Below, piece by piece: positions 34,240 to 44,819 of a stretch of DNA of 64,000 nucleotides. Position 1 is the stretch's first letter, and each line of letters begins with the position of its first letter. Both the position numbers and the translations under genes were made by a program. The DNA comes from Cephalotus follicularis (taxonomy: Eukaryota; Streptophyta; Magnoliopsida; Oxalidales; Cephalotaceae), in NCBI GenBank assembly GCA_001972305.1, contig BDDD01000713.1, positions 496,001 through 560,000 of the forward strand, in the 5' to 3' direction. The notes below the pieces were generated by a model. That model worked only from the letters and a program-made list of their open reading frames with translations. It was not told the origin of the DNA and ran no database searches.

Positions 34240-34391
34240 TAGTCGGCTGCCTTTCCCTGGCAGTCGGCTGTTCTCCTGGCGGTTTGTTACCAAGTGTCAC
34301 GACAATTGGCCAGTCGACTGGTTCATCCCACCAGTCGACTGCTTCCACACGCAGCCATCCAGTCGGCTGGTTTTCAGTGCCAGTCGACTGC
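34240..34391 (-). repeat. Second CAGTCGRCTG array in the same solo LTR
   Basis: Units at 34241, 34262, 34312, 34333, 34361 and 34382 (second base) form three pairs, each exactly 21 bp apart. Confidence 0.88.
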
Positions 34392-34558
34392 CTCCAGTAA
34401 ACTTACCAAGTAATTACGCTTCTAAGTACATAATTGACTGAATATCGACATCGACATCATCAATTCCGGAGAAAACCATCATTTTATTAATTTCCACAAA
34501 TGAAGTACATTTACATTGTGAAATCATAATACGTGAAAATTACGGGCGTTACACTATT

Positions 34559-35708
34559 ACAAGCAAGGTTCATCCGGGAAGTGCACTATTCTGACTAGCT
34601 GGCGAACCCGGTCCTGGTCAAGAAAGCCAACGGCAAGTGAAGGATGCGCATTGACTTCATAGACCTCAACAAGGCTTGCCCAAAGGATCACTTCCCCCTA
34701 CCAAAGATTGATCAGTTGGTGGACGTGACCTCGGGGTATAGGATGTTGAGCTTCTTGGATGCCTACTCGGGGTACAACCAAATCCCCATGTATGGCCCCG
34801 ACGAAAACAAAACTGCCTTCATCACTGACAGAGACATGTACTGTTACAAAGTCATGCCCTTTGGGTTAAAGAATGCTGGGGCAACCTACCAACGGTTGGT
34901 CAACAAGATCTTTGAGCCTCAGATCGGGAAGAACATAGAGATTTATATTGACGATATGCTCGTCAAGACGCCAGCAAGGAGCCCCCACATTAAAGACTTG
35001 GAGGAAACTTTTGGAGTGTTAAGGAAGTACAAAATGAAGCTCAATCCCTCCAAGTGTACTTTTGGGGTTACCTCTGGTAAGTTCCTCGGGTTCATGGTCT
35101 CAAGCAGAGGAATAGAGGCCAACCGGGAGAAGATATTAGTAGTTCAGAGCATGAGGCCTCCCCAGACCATCAAGGATATTCAAAAGTTGAATGGAAAGAT
35201 AGCAGCCCTGAGCAGGTTTGTTTCAAAGTCAGCAGAGAAGTGTCTCCCATTCTTCAAGGTGCTCAGGGATCCCAAGGGATTTTCCTGGTCTGATGAATGT
35301 CAAGTAGCCTTCGATAAGTTGAAGGAATATATGGCTTCCCCTCCTCTGATGTCAAAATCTAAGGATGGGGAAGACTTGTATTTGTACATTGCGGCCACCT
35401 CGGGCGCAGTGAGTGCAGTGCTAGTCAGGGAGGAGGAGAAAGTACAAAGGCCGGTGTACTACATAAGTAAGGCCTTAAATGACGCTGGGGGGAGATACTC
35501 AGAGGTAGAGAAATTTTCCTATGCTCTGATCATAGCGTCCAGGAAATTAAGGCCATATTTTCAAGCTCATACAATCAAGGTTCTGACTGACAAACCACTC
35601 AAACAAGTTCAAGCAAAGCTTGACACCTCAGGAAGATTAATCAAGTGGTCAGTTGAACTAGGCGAGTATGATGTGAAGTTCGAAGCCAGGCCAGCAATCA
35701 AATCATAG
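34559..35708 (+). pseudogene. Tat-lineage reverse transcriptase and degenerate RNase H
   Basis: RT blocks: FIREV and LANPVLVKKANGK (with stops at about 34600 and 34638, both at Trp positions), RIDFIDLNKACPKD, FLDAYSGYNQI, VMPFGLKNAGATYQ and the catalytic YIDDM (about 34945-34959, both Asp intact). The connection FLGFMVSSRGIEAN and a first RNase H region follow (FDKLKEYMASPPL, SAVLVREE, RPVYYISKAL, KLRPYFQAHTIKVLTD). As in other Tat elements this RNase H lacks its first catalytic Asp. A stop at 35706 sits at a Gln position. Confidence 0.92.
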
Positions 35709-36195
35709 GTCCTGACTGACTTTGTTGGAGATAATACACCCACGGAGTGTATGGAGGAGGACCCCTCCGAAAGTGAGATGGGGTTATGGAAGTTGTCCGT
35801 GACTGGCTCTTCCTGCATCACCGGCAGTGGAGCAGGGCTGATATTAACGAGTCCAGATGGTTGGGCGTTGGAGTACGCTTTGAGGTTTGGATTTAAAGCT
35901 ACAAACAATGAAGCTGAGTGGGAAGCTCTGATAGCCGGATTGACAATTGCAAAGCACTTGGAGGTACAAAAGATAAAAGCCTCTAGTGATTCTCAGCTAG
36001 TGGTCAGGTTGGCAAGTGGAGAGTAAGAAGCCCGAGAAGACTCAATGGCCAAGTACTTATCACATTTCCAGAGTTTGAAGTCAGCCTTCGAGGTTTTAAG
36101 AGTTTTGAAAGTACCCAGAGCCAAAAACGCCCGAGCAGACCAGTTATCAAAACTAGCCACGACGGAGGAGCTGGAGAAAAATAAAACGTGCTAGT
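35709..36195 (+). pseudogene. Second (additional, archaeal-like) RNase H of the Tat pol
   Basis: The domain starts WKLSVTGSSC and continues GSGAGLILTSPDGW, KATNNEAEWEALIAGL and KASSDSQLVVRL. The Glu and the second Asp of the active site are present, but the first Asp, expected in the (V/T)DGSS position, is Thr here. A stop at 36024 follows ASGE. The tail ARADQLSKLATT precedes the integrase region. Confidence 0.85.
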
Positions 36196-37290
36196 AGACT
36201 ACCTGTATAGGCCCACCATCTCGGGGGCAGACATGATGGACATAGACGCACCACATGATCCAAACTAGATGACTCCATTTATAAATTGGCTGAGGAACGG
36301 GATTCTACCCGAGGACCCCGATGAGGCAAGAAAACTGGTGTACAGAGCAAACAGATACTAGCTCCGAGATGGGATCCTCTACAAAAGGTCTTTCTCTTAT
36401 ACATGGTTGAGGTGTATGACTCCCTTAGAGGCTGATTATGCTCTAAGGGAAGTCCATGAAGGAGTCTGTGGTAATCACATGGGGGGCAGAACCTTGTCCC
36501 ACAAGCTATTGAGACAGGGCTATTTCTGGCCGACCATGCACCAGGATGCCATAGACTTTGTGAGGAAATGTGATAGGTGTCAGAGGTACGCCAATATAAG
36601 TAGAAGGCCCTCACAACCCCTGACATCCATCACGACCCCATGGCCCTTTGCACAGTGGGGGATGGACTTCGTTGGGCCATTACCAGTGGCAACAGGGCAG
36701 AGGAAGTTTCTCATTGTGGTTGTGGACTACTTCACCAAGTGGGTAGAAGCTGAACCCCTGGCCACAATCATAGAGAAGAACACGGAGAGCTTCATATGGA
36801 AATCGATCATCTGCAAATTTGGACTCCCAAGAGTAATAGTCTCAGATAATGGGAAGTAGTTCGATTGCTAGGCTTTCCACGATTTTTGCAAGGAATGGAG
36901 AATAGAGCATAGGCTAGCATCAGTAGCCTACCCCCAGAGCAATGGTCAAGCCGAGGTGATCAACAGAGAAATCATCTCGGGCTTGAAGAAGTGCCTTGAG
37001 CATAGCAAGGGAAGATGGACAGAGGAGCTACCAAGTGTACTATGGGCATATAGAACCACTCCTCGGACCACAACTGGTGAGTCCCCATACAGCCTTCGCT
37101 TTGGAGCTAAAGCTATGATACCTATGGAGATTGGTGTATAGTCATCAATAGTTGTACATTTCAGTCAAGAAAATAACGAAGATGGGTTGAGGACCCTTAT
37201 CGACTTAGTGGAAGAGCTCAGAGACAAGTTAGCTATCAAAGTGGCAGCATACTAGCAGAGGGTGGGCCATTACTATAACAAAAGGGTACA
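36196..37290 (+). pseudogene. Tat-lineage integrase, proximal part
   Basis: The zinc-binding domain is H in EVHEGVCGNHMGG and C in KCDRCQRYA (36449-36590). The catalytic core has the first Asp in WGMDFVGPLP (about 36660), the second in IVSDNGK (about 36844) and Glu in GQAEVINRE (about 36953). Stops occur near 36361, 36859, 36871, 37139 and 37253, mostly at Gln positions (CAG to TAG). The frame is cut at 37290/37295 by the copia element and resumes at 44512. Confidence 0.9.
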
Positions 37291-37295
37291 CCCCT

Positions 37296-39095
37296 TGATG
37301 GAAACGGACAAAACCGAATCCGGAGCCATAAATGGACAATGGTGTAAAGGGTGTAGAATAAAACAAAACATACAATCATGGAAGCGGAAGAACACCCAAT
37401 AAAACAAAACCAATCCATTATGGCACGTCCACAGACCACATGGATCACCACAACATCAACAGAATTGAATTGGTGTCACCATTGCAAACAATGGTGACAC
37501 ACAAGCATGGAAAAAGGAAGAAGGACCAAGAATTATACCAGAGGGTGAAGGCTACTTCTTTCTTTGCCGCTACAAGCTTGAGTAGATTCCCCTTTGATGT
37601 TCTCCAAGTCTCAAGAACAACAAGCAATCCAACCAGCAATGATAAAGAGTATAAACTCTACCTCTCTCTCACTTAGCTTAGAAAAGGTAAATTAATATTG
37701 ACCAATGAAGTCAATAATCAATCCACCCTAGATAAGCTCTTGCTTGGTGTATCACAGATGAAGAGAACACACTGCAGAGAAGAATTCGAGCCCTTTTTTG
37801 CCTAGCCAAACTCCCACTTTTCACTTAGCTGATTTTCTGCAGAAAATGCCTATTACTAGCCTCTGATTTCTTTCTCCCACTCTCCCATTTACTTAAGATC
37901 ATGGTCCTCTCTCCTAGGGAGTCTGTAGCCATGATCCCCACGTTCCCATAACATGCAAGAACAAGAGATGGATGCTGGATATGAGAGAGAAAATGTGCCC
38001 ACGAAGTGAGCTCTTGCACATGTTGCACGTTCTGCTCAAAGACGTCGACGCCTTCCAAAGGACATCGATGTCCATGCAATGTGGCACTAAAAACATCGAT
38101 GCTTTCTAAAAGACATCAACGTCTTTAAAAATGTTAAGCATCGACGTCTTTGTCTGGTTACTGAAGCATTAAGAGTCTAACTCTTTTAGTGATCTCATGT
38201 ACTCTTCCAATATTGGTTAAGTAAGATCAAACATATGTGTTTCCACAAAATGCAAAATCCACATAACCGATATTTGACACCAAGACTTAATATGGCTAAC
38301 ATATTAAAGATCTAATCAGTATAAGGCAGGGACCCTTTAAAATCTTGGTTAAAATAAGATGTGTTCATAAATTACTGAAATACCCCTTGGGTCCGGTTTA
38401 GCCATTCTAAATGGTCCTTGACCAATTTAAATGCTATTGGAATAATATCCAAATATTATCCATATGGAAAAATTAATCTAATTAATTTTCCCACACCTCA
38501 TGAATCCCAGATTTTCTAAGTCGTCGGTTCGCGTGCACTATAATCCTTCGTCATGCTTGGCCCCGATTGAGGTCTAGGGTAAGGATATGTGTCAACCCTA
38601 GATAGTACCTCAATGGCTAAAATATCTTGTCATTACTAGGGCCTTTGGTAAACTCTCCGGAAACCTATTTTCCAGTCTACCTCAACCTTGGCCAAGGATT
38701 TCATAAGTCCAAAGTATAATCAGACAATAATAGGGCCGATCACCTTCGCTCATGTGTGACAATCCCATATTGCGCACTCACTTATATTCGTATAGATTCG
38801 ATCATACCCAAAGATCACCCGATTGCCAACCCTGCGCAAGGACTGGGTAAGGTGGAGATCAAAGTATAACCGTCTCCATACAATATAGAGTAGTCGGGTC
38901 TAAGGATCAGACGAGTTAAAGAACTCGCTAAGTGATAATCACTTATACACAACCGCAAACAAGTAGGAGTCACTACTGACACGAGAATAGCGACTATCCA
39001 AATAGTGTCTCCTACGCGGGTCCTGTTCAGTGTACACGCTCCCAGTGCGCACCCCGTATTTGCCCTAGTGTCCAACACAGATGGTAGTGAGAGAA
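37296..39095 (-). repeat. 3' LTR of the copia element, truncated
   Basis: It matches 12114-13950 of the solo copy but lacks about 320 bp at its transcriptional start, being fused at about 39095 to the RNase H coding sequence. The polypurine tract has been lost in this deletion. It contains the GACRTCGAYG cluster at 38041-38147. Confidence 0.88.
38041..38147 (-). repeat. GACRTCGAYG cluster in the copia 3' LTR
   Basis: Cores at 38045, 38065, 38096, 38116 and 38141 (steps 20, 31, 20, 25) reproduce the positions seen in the solo copy at 12871-12967. Confidence 0.8.
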
Positions 39096-40500
39096 TCACT
39101 ATCTTTTCCATATATGAAGAACATATCCTGAGTCCTCCTAAGGTACTTCAGGATTCCCTTGACGACTTCCCAGTGCTTCTCACCGGGATTAGACTGAAAA
39201 CGACTTGACATACCCAGGGCAAGTGCGACATGAGGCCTAGTACATAACATGGCATACATGATCGACCCTACTGCCGAAGCATAAGGTATCTGACTCATGC
39301 GTGCTCTCTCTTCAGATGTCTGAGGAGACATCTTTCGAGAAAGATGAATTCCTTCACCTATTGGTAATAGGCCTCTCTTGGAATTCTCCATGCTAAACAT
39401 TTTCAGCACCTTGTTGATGTACTGGCTTTGGGAAAGCCCAAGCAACCTATTGGATCTATCCTTGAAGATCCTAATACCTAGTATGTAGGTGGCTTCTCCC
39501 AAATCTTTCATGGAAAAATTCTTAGTTAGCCATATCTTTGCAGACTGCAACATCCCTACATCATTCCCAATGAGTAGGATGTCATCTACATATAGCACTA
39601 AGAAAGTGATACTAGGGCCCTCTTGCTTTTGATAAACACATGGCTCATCTACATTTTTAACGAAGTCAAAAGCTTTCACTGCTTCATCAAAATGTAGATT
39701 CCAGCTACGAGATGATTGCTTTAGTCCATAGATGGACCGTTCGAGCTTGCACACCATGTGCGGGTGCTTGGAAGATGTAAACCCCTCGGGTTGGGACATA
39801 TAAATATCCTCTTCAAGACGCCCATTTAAGAATGCCGTCTTGACATCCATTTGCCATATCTCATAATTATAATGAGCAGCAATAGCAAGCAAAATCCTAA
39901 TGGATTTAAGCATGGCGACAGGTGAGAAAGTCTCAGTATAGTCGACTCCATGTCGTTGCCTATACACTTTCGCCACTAATCGAGCTTTATAAGTCTCGAT
40001 TTTTCCATCTGCATTCATCTTCTTCTTGAATATCCATTTGCAGACAATAGGCACTATGCCTTCGGGTGCTTCAACCAAATTCCATACTTGGTTGGATTAC
40101 ATGGAATCCATTTCGGATTTCATGGCTCCTAGCCATGCTTCAGATTCAGTGCCTTGCACAACCTCTAAGTAGCTGGCAGGCTCGTCATCTTCAATGACGT
40201 TTATTTCATCAGTACCATCAATGAGGAATCCATACCTCTCAGGTGCTAATGGCATTCTGCCTGATCTCCTCAAAGGAGCTCTGCCTAACTGAGAACTATT
40301 CTCAGCTTGAGATCCAATCTCAGCTGTGTCTGTTGAAGGTCTAACCTCCAACTCCTCCATCTCCTGTGTGGTTTCTACCTGTGGCAACTCCTTGAGTTCC
40401 ACCTTGCTCCCACTGTTTCCTTCAAGAAGGTATTCCTTCTCTAGGAACACAGCATTTCGCGAAACAAATATCTTTTGTTCGCTATGGTGGTAGAAATAGT
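39096..40500 (-). pseudogene. Copia reverse transcriptase (RVT_2) and partial RNase H
   Basis: The frame begins with the integrase/RT linker (YYFYHHSEQ, VSRNAVFLEKEYL near 40500-40440, Arg-Ser-Gly-Arg region near 40270). After a stop at about 40098 it continues WIFKKKMNADGKIE, YKARLVAKVYRQRHGVDY, MDVKTAFLNGRLEEDIYM, PEGF, GLKQSSRSWN and the catalytic YVDDILLIGN (about 39580). The RNase H lead-in AVGSIMYAMLCTRPHVA is present but the frame ends in the LTR at about 39095. A frameshift near 40450 separates the linker from the preceding gag. Confidence 0.92.
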
Positions 40501-40550
40501 ATCCTTTAGTCTCCTAGATTTAGTTCAATCATGAACATACCTGATGTACT

Positions 40551-41327
40551 TACACCATGCAAAACATCAGAAGAGACTCCAGCACCAGTAACTCGACAAT
40601 CCTTTTTCCAGTGTCCGGTCTTACCACACTGAAAACAAGCACCATCAACAGCAAGCAGCTTCATTAGATTCTTGGCATCGCTCCCACTAGCTCCAAGCTT
40701 GCCCTCCTAGGCTGGGATCTCTGACTTCTTAGAGTCAAGATTGGCCTCTGCCGTTCTCAACATAGAAACTAACTCAGAAAGAGTTACTTCTATCTCAATC
40801 AAGTGAAAATACTCCACAAACTGTGAGAACGATCCAGGGAGGGATGTAAGGATAATATCTATCTGCAGATCATGATCCACGACAAACCCTAATTGAGTAA
40901 GCTGCTCAATCATGTTTATCATCTCCAGTCCATGATCATGGACTGAAGCTCCCTCTGGCATCTGCGCCTTGAAGAGTTTGCGTGAGAGATTAAGCCTCCG
41001 AGTCCTAGACCCGGCCCCATACATCTCCTCGAGATCATGTAGTATAGCGGATAAGGTCTCAATATTCTCATACTTGCGTTGCAGCCCCGGTGTCATCCCC
41101 AAAAGGGCGATACACAGAGCATGCTCATTGTCCTCCAGCCACATGGCCAGACGATCGCACTCATCAGGCGTAGGATCATCACCTAGTGATGGAGGCCCCC
41201 ATTTCATCACATACGCCAATTTATTGGCCGTTAGGATGAATTTGAGGTTACGTTGCCAATCGATGAAGTTTGGGCCTATCAATTTGTTTGTCTCTAGAAT
41301 GCGGGACATAGCATATTGTAAAGCCAT
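40551..41327 (-). pseudogene. gag: Copia gag (UBN2 type) with zinc knuckle
   Basis: From Met at 41327 the protein has the UBN2-type order: LIGPNFIDWQRNLKFIL, MWLEDNEHALCIALLGM, RLNLSRKLFKAQMPEGASV and ILTSLPGSFSQFV. After a stop at 40707 comes a single CCHC knuckle, CFQCGKTGHWKKDC (about 40595-40640). It is followed by the first residues that usually precede protease, but the protease active site and all of integrase are missing. The deletion joint lies at about 40505-40525. Confidence 0.9.
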
Positions 41328-41339
41328 AGTAGCAACCTA

Positions 41340-43143
41340 GATAAGGAGATATAAAGTTGAGTCAGCATCTATTCCATTTTAATATATGACAACCATAACA
41401 CTTGGTCTTTAGAGCTTATGGTTCCTCCCACTATTCTAATTGTATTCCATACCCCCATATGGAATTCGAGAAGTCTAACTTCCTAGTGGGGATTGGAATC
41501 CATCGCAATCATATTATAGCCTGAGCTAGGGCATGACAAACTATAATATATCCAATGGGTAGGCTTTCTTGCCAATTTGTATCCAATACAAGATCCAATC
41601 ATGGTATTCGGCCTTAGATTCAATATGGCCTCAGCCAGGGCATGACAAACCATCAGAATCTTGATAAGTCAAGTACCCACAATTTTCATTGGAATGCACT
41701 AGTTTTAACACCCACACGTAGGCGTGTCCAAGTGCTAAAACATAACCACCCTTTGCGGTGCCCAACACCGACGTTGACATAATGTCCCCAAGTCATCAGC
41801 CTCAGCTAGGGCATGACAAACCAACAACCCAGGAACACTACTCAACAAAAATTGTGGAAGGCCACGGGGAACCACTCCATGGGTTCCTACGTTGAGACTT
41901 ATTATTGCAGTGAGGGAATTTGCGGTCTCAAATTTTAATTACCGAGCCATTAATTAATTCATTGGTTTTATTAGCCAATTCCAATTAATTATGGCTTAGC
42001 ATGCAAGACGAGTATCTTATGCACCTTGGACATATTTCTAAAATATGTCAATGGATTTGGCAAGGACAATATTAGTAATGACTTGAGCCCAAAGTCACTA
42101 CTAGGTCTTCCTAGGTGTAAAGATTTAATCTATTTATTACATCAATAACCATACATCCATGGCCTTCAAAAATCTTGTACTTCATTTCTCCTTTCCTCCA
42201 TCTCTCATTGCATGGTCTTCTTTTACAAAAAGAACATAACATTTTCGAAAAGAAAAATTACATTTAAAAAATTACAAGGAGAAATAACAAAGGTAAGGAA
42301 AAATAAATGGTGCATGCAGGCACTTTATTACAGACCTTTAAAGATAATAAATAAATAAAATCCATTCACACATAGAAAACCATAACCTAGGTCAAAGTCC
42401 TTTTCGGGCCATCCATTGTGCATAAGATCCATATTATATCCAATATAACAAAACCACAAAAAAAAAACAAATGCCATAAATAATAACCAATTACTCAATT
42501 TAATTCAAGGATTGTTAATTAATCAAACTCCCACTAAATCAAGCAATGATTTTAAATTTTCCAAGTGCAAAAATGTATAAAATCTAATTTTATTAAAAAC
42601 AGTTTTTTTTTATTAAAAGATGTCGACGCTTATCAACAGCATCGACGTGTTTTCTGGAAATACTTGAACAAGGCGTCGACGCATAACAGGAGCATCAATG
42701 CCTTTCTCAAGAACAGTTGAAAAAGGCGTCAACGTTTAACAAGAACATTGACGCGTTTCACAAAAAGATGAACAAGACATCGATGTCTATCAAGAACGTC
42801 GACGTCTTTCCTGGGAATATGAACAAGACATCGACGTCTACCAAGAACGTTGACGTCTATAGGCCCCTGGGCAGTTTCTGCATTTCTAAAAATGCTAAAA
42901 ACAATGGTTTAGACTATGGAATACCATTCTGGCATTCCAAAATGCACTATGCATGTTCCAAACATAATTCTAAACACATTAAAACAACATTCCCAGCACA
43001 AAAACACATTGAAATCCAATTTCATGCAATTTTCATTAAGGCACTTTGAAAATTTAGTTTGATCACAAAACACATCCATTAATTAAACCATTAATCAGTA
43101 CATCATCTAAGGCATATATATTCAATCAAGGATGATGTGGGAC
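41340..43143 (-). other. Long leader between primer site and copia gag
   Basis: About 1.8 kb without coding frame. CCTSAGCYAGGGCATGACAAAC occurs three times (about 41519, 41630, 41800), roughly 110-170 bp apart. A palindrome array lies at 42618-42856. Such a leader is long for a copia element, so an older insertion within it cannot be excluded. Confidence 0.55.
42618..42856 (-). repeat. Paired 19 bp lattice of GRCGTCGACG motifs
   Basis: Core tetramers at 42623/42642, 42676/42695, 42729/42748, 42780/42799 and 42831/42850 form five pairs. Each pair is exactly 19 bp apart, with 32-34 bp between pairs. Confidence 0.9.
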
Positions 43144-43155
43144 GCTCTGATACCA
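43144..43155 (-). other. Primer binding site (initiator-Met tRNA)
   Basis: TGGTATCAGAGC on the minus strand, one base after the LTR end, fixes the orientation of the copia element. Confidence 0.92.
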
Positions 43156-43156
43156 C

Positions 43157-44506
43157 TGATGGAAACGGACATAACCGAATCCGGAGCCATAAATGGACAA
43201 TGGTGTAAAGGGTGTAGAATAAAACAAAACATACAATCATGGCAACGGAAGAACACCCAATAAAACAAAACCAGTCCATTATGGCACGTCCACAGACCAC
43301 ATGGATCACCACAACATCAACAGAATTGAATTGGTGTCACCATTACAAACAATGGTGACACACAAGCATGGCAAAAGGAAGAAGGACCAAGAATTATACC
43401 AGTGGGTGAAGGCTCCTTCTTTCTTTGCCGCTACAAGCTTGAGTAGATTCCCCTTTGATGTTCTCCAAGTCTCAGGAACAACAAGCAATCCAACCAGCAA
43501 TGATAAAGAGTATAAACTCTACCTCTCTCTCACTTAGCTTAGAAAAGGTAAATTAATATTGACCAATGAAGTCAATAATCAATCCACCCTAGATAAGCTC
43601 TTGCTTGGTGTATCACAGATGAAGAGAACACACTGCAGATAAGAATTCGAGCCCTTTTTTGCCCAGCCAAACTCCCACTTTTCACTTAGCTTATTTTCTG
43701 CAGAAAATGCCTATTACTAGCCTCTGATTTCTCTCTCCCACTCTCCCATTTACTCAAGATCATGGTCCTCACTCCGAGGGAGTCTGTAGCCATGATCCCC
43801 ACGTTCCCATAACATGCAAGAATAGGAGATGGATGCTGGATATAAGAGAGAAAACATGCCCACGAAGTGAGCTCGTGCACAGGTTGCACGTTCTGCTCAA
43901 AGACGTCGACGCCTTCCAAAGGACATCGACGTCCATGCAATGTGGCACTCCATACAATATAGAGTAGTCGCTCAGGTCTAAGGATCAGACGAGTTAAAGA
44001 ACTCGCTAAGTGATAATCACTTATACACAACCGCAACAAGTAGGAGTCACTACTGACACGAGAATAGTGACTATCCAAATAGTGTCTCCTACGCGGGTCC
44101 TGTTCAGTGTACACGCTCCCAGTGCGCACCCCGTATTTGCCCTAGTGTCCAACACAGATGGTAGTGAGATAATCCATCCCCCAATTCCATGAGCAGGCAA
44201 TATACGCGCAAGTCTATCCGGTTCACTAATGCCCACAAAGTGAACCTATGACTTGGAACAAACTTGACATAAGGAGTAAGGTAACCAGTCTCACAGCCTC
44301 CATGCTAGGCATCCAACCTTATGTCAGGGCATCACTAGTATAAGTAGGTAATAAATAAACTACTTCAATTATGTGATAAAATACAAGTGATATAGCCATC
44401 ACAAATTTTTAGCACGTATCATATATAAGGAATAAGATTGTTTCATACAAGGTAAGATATAATATGACAACCCATCTAATGGCTTGTCGGGTCACTATAT
44501 CTAACA
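43157..44506 (-). repeat. 5' LTR of the copia element, internally deleted
   Basis: Begins (minus) TGTTAGATATAGTGACCCG and ends CCGTTTCCATCA. Relative to the solo copy it lacks about 800 bp (junction at about 43949), removing most of the palindrome cluster. Only two units (43910-43933) survive. Confidence 0.9.
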
Positions 44507-44511
44507 CCCCT

Positions 44512-44717
44512 GACCACTAAGAGAAGGAGACCTAGTCCTACGTAACTTAGCTATTGCAGATCCAACCGGTACCAGAGGAACGCCAGCCCCTACTTGGGAA
44601 GGACCATACAAGGTCAAGAGAGTGCTCCACCCAGGAACATTCAAACTTGAAACTCTAGGGGACAGGGAGATTCCCATAGCTTGGAATGTTGAGCATCTGA
44701 GGAAATACTACCAGTGA
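44512..44717 (+). pseudogene. Tat-lineage integrase C-terminus (end of pol)
   Basis: Directly after the second cccct the pol frame continues with LREGDLVLRN, WEGPYKVKRVL, GTFKLETL and WNVEHLRKYYQ, then TGA at 44715-44717. GPYKV and the terminal HLRKYY are typical ends of plant gypsy pol. The codon at the junction is a stop. Confidence 0.88.
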
Positions 44718-44816
44718 TTCCTTGTAAGATGTACAAATTCAGATATGGGAATGTCGAGCATCTGAGGAAATACTACCAGTGATTCCTTGTAAGACTTACA
44801 AATTTAGATATGTCAA
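44687..44816 (+). repeat. 65 bp tandem duplication across the Tat pol stop codon
   Basis: GAGCATCTGAGGAAATACTA occurs at 44691 and 44756, with the following 45 bp also repeated. The duplicated copy repeats the last codons and the stop, so it lies in the 3' untranslated part. Confidence 0.9.
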
Positions 44817-44819
44817 TAA

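Larger units (their letters stand above)
31976..34553 (-). mobile_element. Gypsy solo LTR nested in the Tat pol gene
   Basis: It is flanked by ctatt (31971-31975 and 34554-34558), and removing it with one ctatt rejoins the pol frame. On the minus strand it begins TGTAACGCCCGTAATTTTCAC and ends AACGGGGTGTGACA. It shares the CCGAGTGAGGACAAAGGCTA block (reversed, about 32364-32384) and CAGYCGACTG arrays (33189-33405, 34240-34391) with the LTR at 6439, so it is a diverged member of that family. There is no internal region. Confidence 0.93.
37296..44506 (-). mobile_element. Ty1/copia element nested in Tat pol, internally deleted
   Basis: Flanking cccct (37291-37295 and 44507-44511) and rejoining of the Tat integrase frame define the insertion. 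On the minus strand the order is LTR (44506-43157), primer site, a long leader, gag (41327-40551), a deletion removing protease and integrase, RT (40500-39096) and a truncated second LTR (39095-37296). Copia order is PR-IN-RT-RH; here IN and the end of RNase H are absent, so it cannot be autonomous. A solo LTR of the same family lies at 12114-14272. Confidence 0.93.

Noticed and set aside
34644..37141. Integrated plant pararetrovirus (caulimovirid) as the source of the RT
   Set aside because: The order RT, RNase H, second RNase H, integrase with LTRs and a target duplication identifies a Tat gypsy element; pararetroviruses lack integrase and LTRs.
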